A stretch of DNA of 64,000 bases from Nelumbo lutea. Its lineage: Eukaryota; Streptophyta; Magnoliopsida; Proteales; Nelumbonaceae. Where the stretch lies: the NCBI GenBank assembly GCA_022828595.1, contig JAKGHH010000005.1, forward strand, positions 53,935,655 to 53,999,654. The letters are read 5' to 3'. The translations under genes were made by a program, and so were the position numbers. Numbering within the stretch: the stretch's first letter is position 1; every line of letters starts with the position of its first letter. A model generated the notes under the pieces. The model made no database searches, was not told the DNA's origin, and worked only from the letters and a program-made list of their open reading frames with translations. This document shows, piece by piece, positions 34,949 through 45,800 of the stretch.

Positions 34949-35618
34949 AACTAGGGGAGGATTTTATATTTTACCCGTAATCTAAACGATATATTAGATT
35001 CAAGAGAAATTGAGAGTACAGCAGATCCAATAAACAAATCTTATGAAACTATTATATTTTAATTACCAATCAATTATTTTCTACTTTCTTGTTTTATTTT
35101 TGTGTATTACAAATTAATACATCAACCTAATATTAAACCATTAAATGTTATGTATATAATATTTTTATTTTTAAAATACATCAGATTCATTAGAAATATT
35201 TCTAAAATACATATCATATGCAAATTTATAAATCTTAATTACTACAATAAATATTCTGTTTTCATATTTTAATTTATTTATGTAAATTACTAAAAATTAA
35301 AATTTATATTTTAATAAGGATTGCAGGATTTGACAGATCATTCATTTCATTAATGTTCATAAAATAACAATCCTAATATCTTTTTTTTTTCCTATTTTTG
35401 GTCCATTATTCATATATAACATTAGTTATTTGAATTACATGTAGCCCCCAAGTTATATAAAACATATATTATTTTAACTATTTGTATAACACTGGAAGAT
35501 GGTCTATTGATACCAGAACCCTGATTTGGAATACTTTTGTGTTCAAATTCTTACTTTTTCTTCCCTTTATTTTTTGATGAAAGTCAGAAGCCAGATGAAC
35601 TCATTCATTATCATTTAA

Positions 35619-35829
35619 GGCTACTTTGGACTGAGTACAAATACAAATATGTACGGCGTAAATATATGCAAAATAATATAAAATACAAGATTTTACACTC
35701 TATAAATTTGTATTTATACTCTTTCATGCTCGGTTTGGAATAAGTAACAGTGTAAATACATACAAAATAACACAAAGTACAAGGTTTTGCGCTCTATAAA
35801 TTTGTATTTATACTCTTCCAAACTGAGCC
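35619..35829. mobile_element. Tourist-like MITE, 211 bp (copy C)
   Basis: Counterpart of 22422-22632, again between TAA flanks. Confidence 0.7.
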
Positions 35830-36023
35830 TAAATGCATCGGTTACAAGTCAATAATTTTTTAGAATGGAAAAAAGAAAAGAAGACAAGAATACCAAGTGA
35901 TCCAGTAACACAATCACCTTGACAAGGAACGAGAGAACTGAAGGTCGTGAAATTGAACCCTAGCTAACTGCCAGACCACCTATAGATTGATCTATTCCGA
36001 TGCTTCCAAATATGGAGCCCTTA

Positions 36024-36136
36024 GGCTCAGTTTGGAAGGAGTACATGCAAATACAAATTTGTAGAGTGCAAAACTTTGTATTTTATATGTATTTGTACAG
36101 TACATATTTGTATTTGTATTCCTACCAAACTGAACC
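36024..36136. mobile_element. Tourist-like MITE, 113 bp (copy C)
   Basis: Counterpart of 22827-22939, with TTA on both sides. Confidence 0.85.
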
Positions 36137-36806
36137 TTAGTAAAAATATGAAGCCAGGAACATAGAGATCTCTATCCCTTGATTACCATTAATTCTTTCA
36201 ACCAGTCCTCAAATCTCCACTTAGGCAAGTAGCATTGCAAATTGTAATACATTCCACCCAGCATTGAATCAAATCATACTACCCTCGATACAAATCCTCA
36301 AAGTTTAAAAACATCCTCAATATATGGAATTTTTTGTCGCATTAATAGCACCAACTGGTAGAGCATTTTCTAAACATTACCAGAGGAAGCACAATATACA
36401 CAAAGAAGGATATGGTTTCATTTCCAGAAAGTGCACCATGAAACAATTCCAAAAGCGAGTCCAACTTTCTTGGGCAAAGCCAGTTTGAACAGTCTTTACA
36501 GTCTTAGATTGAGAATATCTCCGTATTTATGTGCTTTATTTCATGGGAAGATATTCCCAATGTAAGGTTGCAGAAGGGGGTTGCAATGGTGTGGGCATGG
36601 GCTTGCCCTGATGGAAGCCTCCCCAAATCAACGTATGCAAAAGGCAGTTGGAAAGCTGTAGGCATGGACTTGCCCTGACGGAAGCCAATCTCTCTATAAA
36701 AGCAACAAATGACGTTATGATCTCCCTACCCCAATTCATGGGAGCTCGGATCTCCTACCCACAGGACACTACAGATATACATTGGGAACGTCTTTCATGT
36801 TTACAT

Positions 36807-37996
36807 GCTAGCATTCATGGGGAGATATTCTCAATATACAGCTGAACATCTGTTAATAGCTCGGTCTAGCAGTATTCATGGGTGGTAAGAGACGTAATAG
36901 ATCTGAGTTCCTGTTAATATACATGTGTGACACTTTGACAGAACAGCTTTAACCAATCAAATCACCCTTTGAATTATCAAGAATACCACATGATTGGTCA
37001 CTCACCTCTTTTATGATAATAGTTCATTGTTTGCCCGATATCATGTCTTTTCGGTATCACAGTTGAACAGACATATTCTCGGATGCTTGTTTTTCTAAAA
37101 CAAAGTGAAATCTTTTTTAGTTTATTTAAGGAAAGCACCCCTGTTTCTGAAACAAAGATGAGCATTTTTTAAAATGTTTTCATATCCAAGCAGCTGACAT
37201 GGGCTCTGCTATTGTGTCACACGCTCCCCTCACCCCAAAATATCTTATACACATCTTACAATTATGAACCACAACAGTTTAGCCTCCTCTCAAGTTTGAT
37301 GACAATCCTTGCACTTCTGATTTGTTTAGCATTAGGTTTTGAATGAATTAGGCAAGTTTATATTGAATAATTAATAATTAGATTTTCATACCTGATTTTA
37401 AATATTTAAAAATTTTGATTTCTAATTTATTTTCTATTATTTCCTTATAGATTGAACATGCTAAAGGATATGCTTCACACGTGGGGATGGAGACAAATAT
37501 TTTCATTTTGATGTTATACATTGCTTCTTTTCGTTTTTATATTTTCTAGTGCATTAAAATGCAAAAGCTTCTCAAGTTTTTTGTCATTTTTCATACTATA
37601 TTATTGATGTGGGACCCACATGATTCTAAGATATATATATATATTTCTATATCTATATATGTTATTATTTTAATTAATGAAAAAAAACAAATATAAATGA
37701 ATTTTGTAACCAGACCAAACAGGCTACAAATTTTACTCTCGTTCTTGCTGTAAAAAGGTTCATTTTTTTTGAGAAAAAAAGCATTTGATCCGTAGCAATG
37801 TTTTCTAATTTTTCTTATTTTTATTCTTTTTTTTTTCCATCTTAAAATTTCATTTTGAACAAGGATGAGAAAGAATGACAATTGAACTAAACATGACCCA
37901 GGTATCTGACATGAGCAATGGGGAATAACGAAATCCAAGAAGTTGTAACTAAACTTTCATTTGCAATAAAGACTCTTTGAACTTTCAGATTTCATT
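36807..37996. other. Unique flank right of the duplication, no gene
   Basis: AT-rich and unique in this window. A short (TA)n run lies at 37629-37642. The 115-codon minus frame 37591-37938 is low-complexity (Lys, Ile and Phe rich) and I do not accept it. Confidence 0.45.
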
Positions 37997-38243
37997 TGCA
38001 ATCCGGTTAGGGACGAATTTCGCCTGCTTCGAGGGAGACAGGAGATGTCCAATAAAAACCAAACGGTTTTAAGGAAAATTCTTCAATTAGTAAGCTTTGA
38101 AAGAGCAAAGGAAGTATAAATACAGACTCATACAAATACCCATAACCCGTTAACACTCTCCCACTACTGACCCCAAAATTCTTCTAATTTAAACCACATT
38201 CAATAAGTGGGACCACTAATGGCCTATTAGTGGGTATGTGACA
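37997..38243 (-). repeat. 3' LTR of the non-autonomous element (247 bp, deleted)
   Basis: It matches the right LTR at both ends ('ccggttaggg' to 'gtatgtgaca') but lacks about 140 bp in the middle, between 'ctactgacccc' and 'attcttctaatt'. The outer end is degenerate. Confidence 0.85.
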
Positions 38244-38262
38244 TTCCCACCCCCTTAAAATG
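38244..38262 (-). other. Polypurine tract of the non-autonomous element
   Basis: Minus strand TTTTAAGGGGGTGGGAA lies just before the LTR start TGTCACATACC. 'Cttgaggacatggtcc' precedes it, a common gypsy-like pre-PPT phrase. Confidence 0.7.
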
Positions 38263-39000
38263 GACCATGTCCTCAAGGTCCAAGCTTCAACGAAACAAAC
38301 GCAGCCTTATAATGCATGTGACTCCTCCATGTTCTTCCCACGATTGTGGTTGAATCCAATCAGCTGTTTTTGTAAATAACTTCAGGTGGGGTCCTCGATC
38401 CATGCTTGTAGATCTCTTATGTATCCCAGCAGCCGTGCAAGAGTCCTCTACTTGGTTTCCCAGTACAAGAGCTAGGCAGTTCCGGGTCATCTCATAGGCT
38501 TCGGAAAAGTGAAGCTGCTCAAACTTCCCATTATGGAGCGTAGGCGAATACTCCAAGACGTTCCACAAAGCTCCATATAGGGATTGTAGATGCCTTTCGA
38601 GAACAAGAAACCAAGAGCTTGATTCTATTGTTCTCTCAGCAAATAATGGAAGAAGAGCAATAGCACAATCACTGTTAAGAATGCCGGTGCAAATTCCCCC
38701 GCCATCGTATGTAGAAATATTATAAGGTGGAGGTTTGGATCTCTCTGTGCTTCTGTTTCAGTGTCCTCAATTGACCTCGAGCAGCAATTGCTAGACAACG
38801 TTGTTGCCCTCTGTAATGGAACAATCTTAAGCTAGTTTGTCCAAGTGGAACTATGCAGAGCGTGATGGACTAATGGAGACGTGTTGACGAAGCTGGCAAT
38901 CGCCCCCATCATTTTCTTCCACCCACCAGGATCGAGTAAATTCTTTGATTTGGACTTCAGAATTCCCCATCGTTTTGGCTTTAACTGATCCGCTAAATCA

Positions 39001-39348
39001 TCAATCTTCTCCCAATATTGATTTCGCCATAGTATCTGAAAGTGAGCGATCCAGTGGAAGGAGGAGAAAACCTCCAAAGGTTCCGACTCTTCTTAGGTCA
39101 TCAATCGTGGTCATTGTTGTCTTTCTGCTCTTGTGACCATTCATATTGCAAAACTCCACAACAGAAGCCTGACTGAACTCTTGAAAGCTAGTTGGAGTCG
39201 CATTGGTTGCCTTGAACTTGACCGTAGAAGATGCCTTTGCTCCTCCAATCTTTAACCGGTGGATAGATGTGACCACATAGTAGGAATCCAAAAGTCTGAG
39301 TGATGAGATGTTAAGCGACATGGGTGCCGAGTCCGATGGTGGGGACAT
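39001..39348 (-). pseudogene. Internal ORF 4 of the non-autonomous element, unknown
   Basis: Up to 115 codons, starting MSPPSDSAPMSLNISSL and including RLLDSYYVVTSIHRLKIGG. Similar text in another frame continues upstream (HVPTIGLGTHV), so it may once have joined the ORF at 39485-40060. No domain recognised. Confidence 0.4.
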
Positions 39349-39484
39349 GAATTTCAGCCCATCTTTTGGAAGGAAGAATTCCAGTTTTGACAGAGTGGTG
39401 ATCGGTCATACAACTCAAGCAACACAGAAGTCTTTGGACTATGTCGGGGTGGCACTTGTAGCTGCTCCAGTGTGCGAGGAAACT

Positions 39485-40060
39485 TCACCGTCGTGAAGTA
39501 TCACCAACGAGAGTCCAAGGAGGGACATGAGCGACCGGATTTTCTTGGATTCCTTCTCCAATCAACTTCCTCGTAATTGCCTTTTTTCCAGCATACTCTT
39601 TTGTGAGCCACCTGGTGCGTTGAGAGTTCATAATATTAACATCCATGGAAAAACTCATTGCCGGAAGTGAACAAATAGGGGATGATGCAACCGAAAGACT
39701 ACACTGTACTGCTTGACCATCCTTGACAATGGCATGGACCACGTCTTCTTCATCTAGGTTGCCAGAACCAGCAGGCCTAGAATTGGTTGTAGGAACTTCA
39801 AGGGCAGAATTAGAATAGGTGGTGATTGCAGCTTTATTCTTTCCAGCATCGTCGTTGTGGTTAACGTGGTTGAGATCATATTTAACTATCAGAGACAAAT
39901 AGAAATCATCAAAAGTGAATGCTTGTTTCTCACTCTCTGCGATGCCATCAAGCACAGCGTCAATGGTGTCATGGAGAAAACCGGGGTACAAATGAATGGA
40001 GATTGAACGGTTTCCCATTGTCCAAGGTGGGTCCCAGGGAATGCTCCCTTCCCCCATCAT
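39485..40060 (-). CDS. Internal ORF 3 of the non-autonomous element, unknown (191 codons)
   Basis: The frame starts MMGEGSIPWDPPWTMGNRSI and contains HLYPGFLHDTIDAVLDG, EKQAFTFDDFYLSLIVKYDL and a Ser/Asn-rich middle. It has no zinc knuckle, protease or polymerase motif. It lies 20 bases after the ORF at 40081-40470 and may have been continuous with it. The text reads like real protein of mixed composition rather than a random frame. It may be element-specific or captured from a host gene. I do not recognise it. Confidence 0.45.
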   Translation of the reverse strand: MMGEGSIPWDPPWTMGNRSISIHLYPGFLHDTIDAVLDGIAESEKQAFTFDDFYLSLIVKYDLNHVNHNDDAGKNKAAITTYSNSALEVPTTNSRPAGSGNLDEEDVVHAIVKDGQAVQCSLSVASSPICSLPAMSFSMDVNIMNSQRTRWLTKEYAGKKAITRKLIGEGIQENPVAHVPPWTLVGDTSRR

Positions 40061-40080
40061 CTTAGCTTGATAGCGCAGAA

Positions 40081-40470
40081 CTAAGTTCTTGTCCCTACAA
40101 ACTTCATTCCGTTCCCTGTTTCGAAAGTTTTGGAGATGATCACGCCAGCTCTATGTTCATTTTCGTCTCCGGTGATGATGTTGGCATTTAAAAATTTGAT
40201 AAGCTCTCGTTGTAGATCAATGCCTTGGTTCATGTGGTAGTGATAGGAGATGTCGAACCTGATTGTGGCTTCATAAGGGTCGGTTCCTTCATAGGACTGA
40301 GCTGAAACCCAAGCAGAATTCTCCAACTCACAGAGCTTACTGCTTATGGAATTACTACTCCCTTGGGAGATTTCTTCAGATAAGAAGGGAGAGAGGGGAG
40401 GTGAACGTTCTGGTCTTGAGCTCCACCGATTGCTGGTAATCATTGTAGTAGCATCTCCTTTAGTTGTCAT
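40081..40470 (-). CDS. Internal ORF 2 of the non-autonomous element, unknown (129 codons)
   Basis: Starts with ATG at 40470 and includes WSSRPERSPPLSPFLSEEIS, ENSAWVSAQSYEGTDPYEAT and IRFDISYHYHMNQGIDLQRE. No known motif. It ends at TGA 40081, close to the next frame. It could be a piece of the same original protein as the 39485-40060 ORF. Confidence 0.45.
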   Translation of the reverse strand: MTTKGDATTMITSNRWSSRPERSPPLSPFLSEEISQGSSNSISSKLCELENSAWVSAQSYEGTDPYEATIRFDISYHYHMNQGIDLQRELIKFLNANIITGDENEHRAGVIISKTFETGNGMKFVGTRT

Positions 40471-40696
40471 GGCAGAAACTAAAAGTGGTCTAATCTTACT
40501 GACAGGCCTTCGAACATGTGATTCATGGTGGAAAAGGTGAAAGAACGAGGATCAATAGGTACCATTTGAAACGACAAAGTAGTGTTAGAGTTAGGTTTCT
40601 GATGGCAACGAAGCGATGCGCGATGCAGATGGTAAAGATCGAGATGGAACACTATGGAACTTCTGAATCGGGGTTGATGAGCGAATGACTAAGGAG

Positions 40697-40939
40697 TCAC
40701 GAGGATGACGAGTAGACTTTGGAGCCTGGAGTACTCCTTTTCCGAAAATCAGAGGAGAAAGAAGTGACCTCCACAATGGTTTCTTCTTCTTTGCCGAAGA
40801 CAGCTTCCAATTGATCAAAACGAGCCATGAGGGAATCAGACATCTGTCTGAAACATTCCATCATTTGCTGTTGGCCAGCAACCAACAATCGAACCTTTGA
40901 ATGTAGTTGAGAAAGCCTGCGCTCAAAACCGGGATCCAT
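40697..40939 (-). CDS. Gag-like N-terminal ORF of the non-autonomous element
   Basis: ATG at 40939 lies within a few bases of the PBS. The product starts MDPGFERRLSQLHSKVRLLV and continues QQQMMECFRQMSDSLMARFD, an amphipathic, probably coiled-coil segment like the N-termini of some plant gypsy gag proteins. It stops after about 80 codons. A second frame (40818-40591) continues with basic, Ser-rich text, so a frameshift is possible. Confidence 0.5.
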   Translation of the reverse strand: MDPGFERRLSQLHSKVRLLVAGQQQMMECFRQMSDSLMARFDQLEAVFGKEEETIVEVTSFSSDFRKRSTPGSKVYSSSS

Positions 40940-40940
40940 G

Positions 40941-40956
40941 CCTGTCTCTGATACCA
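40941..40956 (-). other. Primer-binding site (TGGTATCAGAG type)
   Basis: Minus strand TGGTATCAGAGACAGG lies two bases inside the right LTR. This is the common initiator-Met-tRNA primer site of plant LTR retrotransposons and fixes the element's orientation. Confidence 0.85.
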
Positions 40957-40958
40957 AT

Positions 40959-41348
40959 TGTTACGAACCCGGTTAGGGGCGTAACGTGAGTTTCGTCTGC
41001 TTCGAGGGAGACGAGAGACCTTCAATAAAAACCGAATGGTTGTAAGGAAAATTCTTCAATTGATAAGCTTTCAAAGAGCAAGGAAGTATAAATACAGACT
41101 CCTCTATCAGATTCATCCAACTGCCCATAACCCATTATCTTATGTGACTAACCATGACACTCTCCCACTACTAACTGACCCCAAAAATAAGAACCAAGTT
41201 ACCAACAAATTTCACAGCTGGGCCACATGGCTCTCCACTACTTGCATAGCCCAACAACTAACAGAAAAGCACGCACTACATAATTCTTCTAATTGAAACC
41301 ACATTCAATAAGTGGGCCCACTAATGACCCATTAGCAGGTATGTGACA
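40959..41348 (-). repeat. 5' LTR of the non-autonomous element (390 bp)
   Basis: Plus-strand ends are TGTTACGAACCC and GTATGTGACA, i.e. TG...CA. It is the full-length LTR; the left one lacks an internal part. Confidence 0.85.
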
Positions 41349-42886
41349 TCTCCATTTCCCTCTCCCTGTTAACTGGATTGACAACATGCCATTTCAAGAT
41401 TCATTCATGTGAGCGAAAAGACAATATTTTAAAATGGTAAAAATGGGCAAGGAAAGCATATGATTGAGGGAAAAATAATCCAAGAAAAAAGGTCGTTTGG
41501 AAATTTAAAAAGTTTAACAAGCACATGAAGTTCACATGAGAACCACTTTTTAAGTTAACTAGTGGAATGCCAACGGAAGGGGCGAAGTGTTGGAATCTGA
41601 AAATTCAGGGAAATCTTTGTCCCAAATGGAAGTTTAGGGGCTAAACATTAGTACCCCCAAAGTACAGTGGTAATGTTGAATGTTAAAAGTGTATGTATGG
41701 CTTTAAAACTAATGAAACACGACAAAGCAAGCATTTTAATATTTAAGACCGTAACGTACCACATACCTCCGACATTTCGGTGGCTTCACTCTAGGAAGCT
41801 CTCACTTCAATAGCAAGTAGTAAGTAGCCCTCTCCAGTCCACCACATCTCACTCTACGATGAATGTAAACTTCTCCATGATTTGAATTTGAGATGTGGGG
41901 GAAGGCTTTTATATAATTTGTTACGTGTTTGACCAATACACCTAAAGACTTTATGCATGCCTGTATCCAGGCTTTAGTTTCGAGCCTGAAACCTGGGTCA
42001 CAATGCAAAGCACAGCCCAGCTGATCAAACCCCATGGCCATGGGCGAATATGGAAAATAAGTTGGCATTTAGAAGGCATAAATGGGCATATTTCTCCCCC
42101 AACACCTCCAAAATAGTGCTAAGATTCCACTAGACATGTCGGCCTGTGTTGTTCATTTACAGCATCACCGGTATCAGATGCTTGGCCAGAAATTGCCCTG
42201 TATTAGCACAGATCATCTGTACTTGTTATAGAGATCTTTACAACAGTGCTCTGGATATAGATAACACCATGACCATGCATCAAATCCTTATCTCAATATG
42301 GGAAGCCAAGCTTTTCTTTTTTTTTTTCAAGCGGTTACATGGAAGACCATATTTTGCCTCCAAAATAGCTGCACTGCAATGAATGGCAACATGAATGAAA
42401 TGTAATAATCCCAAAGAGTGACAACAATCAACAACCGTGACACCGCATTGAAAAGACATTTTCAATCTGCTTCTCTCATGACCACAATGGGCCAGCCATT
42501 TCATATTAGGCATATCCAATAAAAAATAATAATAGAAGATAATACTGACTACAAATTACAAGTAGTAAAACCATTGATTTGGAAAAGCATTTTCTTACAC
42601 CAACAATTCCAAACAATTAATTCATGAAATTCTGAATAACAATCTTCTTGTAAACCCTTTCTTTTTTCTCATGGCCATGAAATGGGCCAGATTTACATAT
42701 TAAATGTACAGTACTTGTTTCAAGTTGAAATAATTAGAGAGGGCATGATGCTGATTTCAGCAGAAACAATATTGAGTAAGCTGTGTAAGAATCATCAGGA
42801 AACCTAGACCAAAAAACATCCTTTAAAATCTAGATTTTTGGTATCAATTTCAGATTCATTTGGTAAAATTGTAGTCATAAGCAAAC
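41349..42886. other. Intergenic DNA downstream of the methyltransferase gene
   Basis: No coding signal. The 3' untranslated end of the minus-strand methyltransferase gene must lie within the last few hundred bases, but no polyadenylation signal can be fixed with confidence. Confidence 0.5.
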
Positions 42887-45800
42887 TCAGATAAAATGAT
42901 GAGTCGGGTATTCCTGCTCGTATCCATTGTAGTCATAGTATAGCCTTTCGCCCTTGGCAATATCACGAATGGCAACCAGTAGGACTCGGCATTCACCATT
43001 TACATTATACCTGACGCATTTTAGATTCTGCTTCTTCCTACCTTCCCTGCAACAAATTGATAAATAGAATAATTTTGAAATCTTCAAATGGAAATAAATA
43101 AATTTTTAAATCAGATAAACATTGGATAATAATTTAGGGTTTCCTTTATTTTTATGGATCTACCACAAGGATTCCATAGAATGTCAAAGACTGTATATAA
43201 AAGAAAATACATAGAATAACACTAAATGGGGTACACTTACGGTGTATGATTATTGATGCCATTAATGAAGCGGGCAATGTTTCCCCGTTTATCAGGGCAG
43301 ATAACAAGGCTATTTGATGGATTTTTTGCTAAGAGGAGGGTCATCATGCTATCACAATCATCATTTTCACGGTTCTTAATGTAATCAACATCACCGGTAT
43401 ATTCCGTAATAAGTGTCATATCCTTTATATGACTATCAGCCTCCACTGTGAAACTGCATCAAAATATATACATTTGCTTAGTTAGCTATATTAGAGTAGC
43501 TAAATAACCAACAAAACAGCAGTAGAATATTGGAAATACCCTTCACACGAATCAAAAACCACTAAAAGGGGAGGCCATTCTCCTCTTCGACACATTGCTC
43601 TGCAATGCTCTAATGTTTCTATATCCTCCTTAGAGAGAACCTAATGCAAAAAACTTCCCCAGTGTAATTAACATTCTAAACTGGAAAAAGAAAATATTGA
43701 CAAAGTTTCTTGCAAATCTTAAGCCATAAAAAATTCCAAGAAAAAGCATTAGTATGAACCTGCATGCCACCATCTTCAAACCTGGCCTGGTTGGCTGATT
43801 TTGGGGCCATGCCGGGCATGTATGTTAGGTCATTGCTGAACTCCATGTGCAATGTCATTGAAGCATTAGCAAGGGAACTCATTTGTTCTAGCCTCCGCTC
43901 TGGATCTTCTGTGGGATTAAATGGCAATAGTCTCCTCCTTTTCTTATACATTACTAAAGGTACAGAACGTCTCCTGCGCTTCCTAGAATCTGAAAATCAA
44001 GCAAGAGGATGAAAAGATGTAATAAAATAGAAAACATAGGGGGAAATGCAAGTTAAACCAAACAAATTAAACATCTTAAAATATTGAACCAGAATAAAAA
44101 TGAACTTAAAATCTAGAATGATTTCAAGATAGATCTGAAACAAAAAGACAAGAAAAAATAATGTCTAAAACAACAAATGCCAACTGAACAAAACCTCATC
44201 CAAACCATCTGGGGTAGGATAAGAAAATCCACCCCCCCCCAAATATTCCATCCAGGGCTATATCATCTCCATTAAGCTATGAGCTCCCCAATTCTTTTCT
44301 TGCTATCTCAACCCATGTCCTTTATATTCTTCCCATAAGTCCCTTAAACCCACTACTTGCATCATATTACTCCTTAGTGATGAAATGGGTGGTTTTCTAT
44401 GCACATAACCAGACCATCTTAAGTCTATTTTCTCTCATTCTATTAGCTATTTGGAGACTTGGAGCTACTAATAAAAAATGCACTTATTTCTGATTTTGTC
44501 CTTTCTAGTCCTTTTATTCATCCATCTCAGTGCCTGTATCTCTGCTACATTCATTTTATGGACTTAGTAATCCTTTAATGCCAAAGAATATGCTCCTCAA
44601 GTTGATTTGTAATTTTATCCCTTCTAGCCTTGCCAATCCATCTCAACATCCTGAACTTCATCGCACTTATCTATGGATATATTACTTATTAATTTCCCCA
44701 AACCTTGCTCCATACAACTTATTGGCTTTATATTGTATCAGTAGTATAAATTTCGTTACCTTTTCTCAAAAATGCAATATTACATATTTTAAATTATTTT
44801 ATGTGCATTCTATCAAATACCCCAGAGTACCTTCACTTAAATCCCAACAACCTAACCTCCTCTATGGTCATTATAAAATATTGAAGTGCCTGGCAAGGAG
44901 ACAATACTCATTCTGAAGTGTCTGCATGCTCCTAATATCCCATTTCTATGAATATTATTATCAAGGTCGTAACACATGCATATTATCTTTTTCTTTTTCT
45001 CTCTGTTTTTTTTTGTCTTTGAAAAGTGATGTGTGTATTCATGCATCAAAAAAAGTGATGTATGTAATATTACTATAAACAGGAAGCCCCCTCAATGCAT
45101 AAAAAGTATGGCAGAGTATATTCTGTAAGCCATGTACAAGATAAACATCTTTTAAATACCCAAAAAAAGAGAAACCTAGACTCCATCAAGAATAATAGAT
45201 GAACAGTTTGAACTAAGCTGATCAAAGCTCGAACCATGAAAGCTATGAAAGAGCCCAAGCCCAGCAGAACAATAGCCTCTCAGTTTTACTCTAGATATCC
45301 AGAACTGAAGATGCCTTAGAGTAAAAAACCCTGCTATTTCATTGCTTCCATAAAATCCGGCACACAGCAAAAGGAGCAGCTTCCATAAGCTTACACCTCT
45401 ATGACTAAACCCATTAAAATCCCAAGCTTGTAGGGGACTTTGTAAATCTGCTGCTACCTAACACTGGATGAAGATGTGGCTTCTCAATTCCTTGTTGAAC
45501 CCATAAAGACAGCACACATTAGGAATGTATATTCCCTTATGGTTCAAATGATCAATGGTAAGGATTATGTCATATGTGGCCGTCCATATGAAGAAACTGA
45601 GTTTAGTTAGAACCTTGACTTTGTTTTTATAAGCAACAGAAAAATTATATAATAAAAATGGAACGTTGACTTTCCAAATCCATCTCTATGAGATAGGATG
45701 TGACCAAGGACTCACCAACAAGGAGCATCCCACTCCCAATCCTGCAAATTAAATTCAAACAAAGGAAACCAATCTGTTCCTCTGATATTTCAAAACAACC

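Larger units (their letters stand above)
23607..36806 (+). repeat. Tandem duplication, unit 2 (~13.2 kb)
   Basis: Unit 2 carries the 50-bp unit start (23607-23657), block D2 (26213-29461) and block C (33752-36806) in the same order as unit 1. Its two spacers, 23658-26212 and 29462-33751, are filled with copia and gypsy fragments that unit 1 lacks, and it lacks the peptide gene. After 36806 the sequence is unique, which marks the right edge of the duplicated region. Confidence 0.75.
33752..36806 (+). repeat. Repeat family copy C
   Basis: Matches copy B from 20564 to 23606 with perhaps one or two percent difference. It begins abruptly at 'ataagcgttggtgg' where the gypsy protease stops, and ends at 'gtttacat', where B joins the start of unit 2. 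No supported gene. Confidence 0.9.
37997..41348 (-). mobile_element. Non-autonomous LTR retrotransposon with unfamiliar ORFs
   Basis: Related LTRs at 37997-38243 and 40959-41348 enclose about 2.7 kb. On the minus strand a PBS starting TGGTATCAGAGACAGG (40941-40956) follows the right LTR, and a purine tract TTTTAAGGGGGTGGGAA precedes the left one. So the element runs right to left. No RT, integrase, RNase H or protease motif is visible in any frame. It is therefore either a deleted copy or a natural non-autonomous family. No clear target-site duplication is seen. Confidence 0.8.

Noticed and set aside
37591..37938. 115-codon minus-strand frame
   Set aside because: Low-complexity Lys/Ile/Phe text over AT-rich DNA with a TA microsatellite; no family resemblance.
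44530..44916. 128-codon plus-strand frame in the methyltransferase intron
   Set aside because: It is the reverse side of an RTE LINE relic that reads sensibly on the minus strand.
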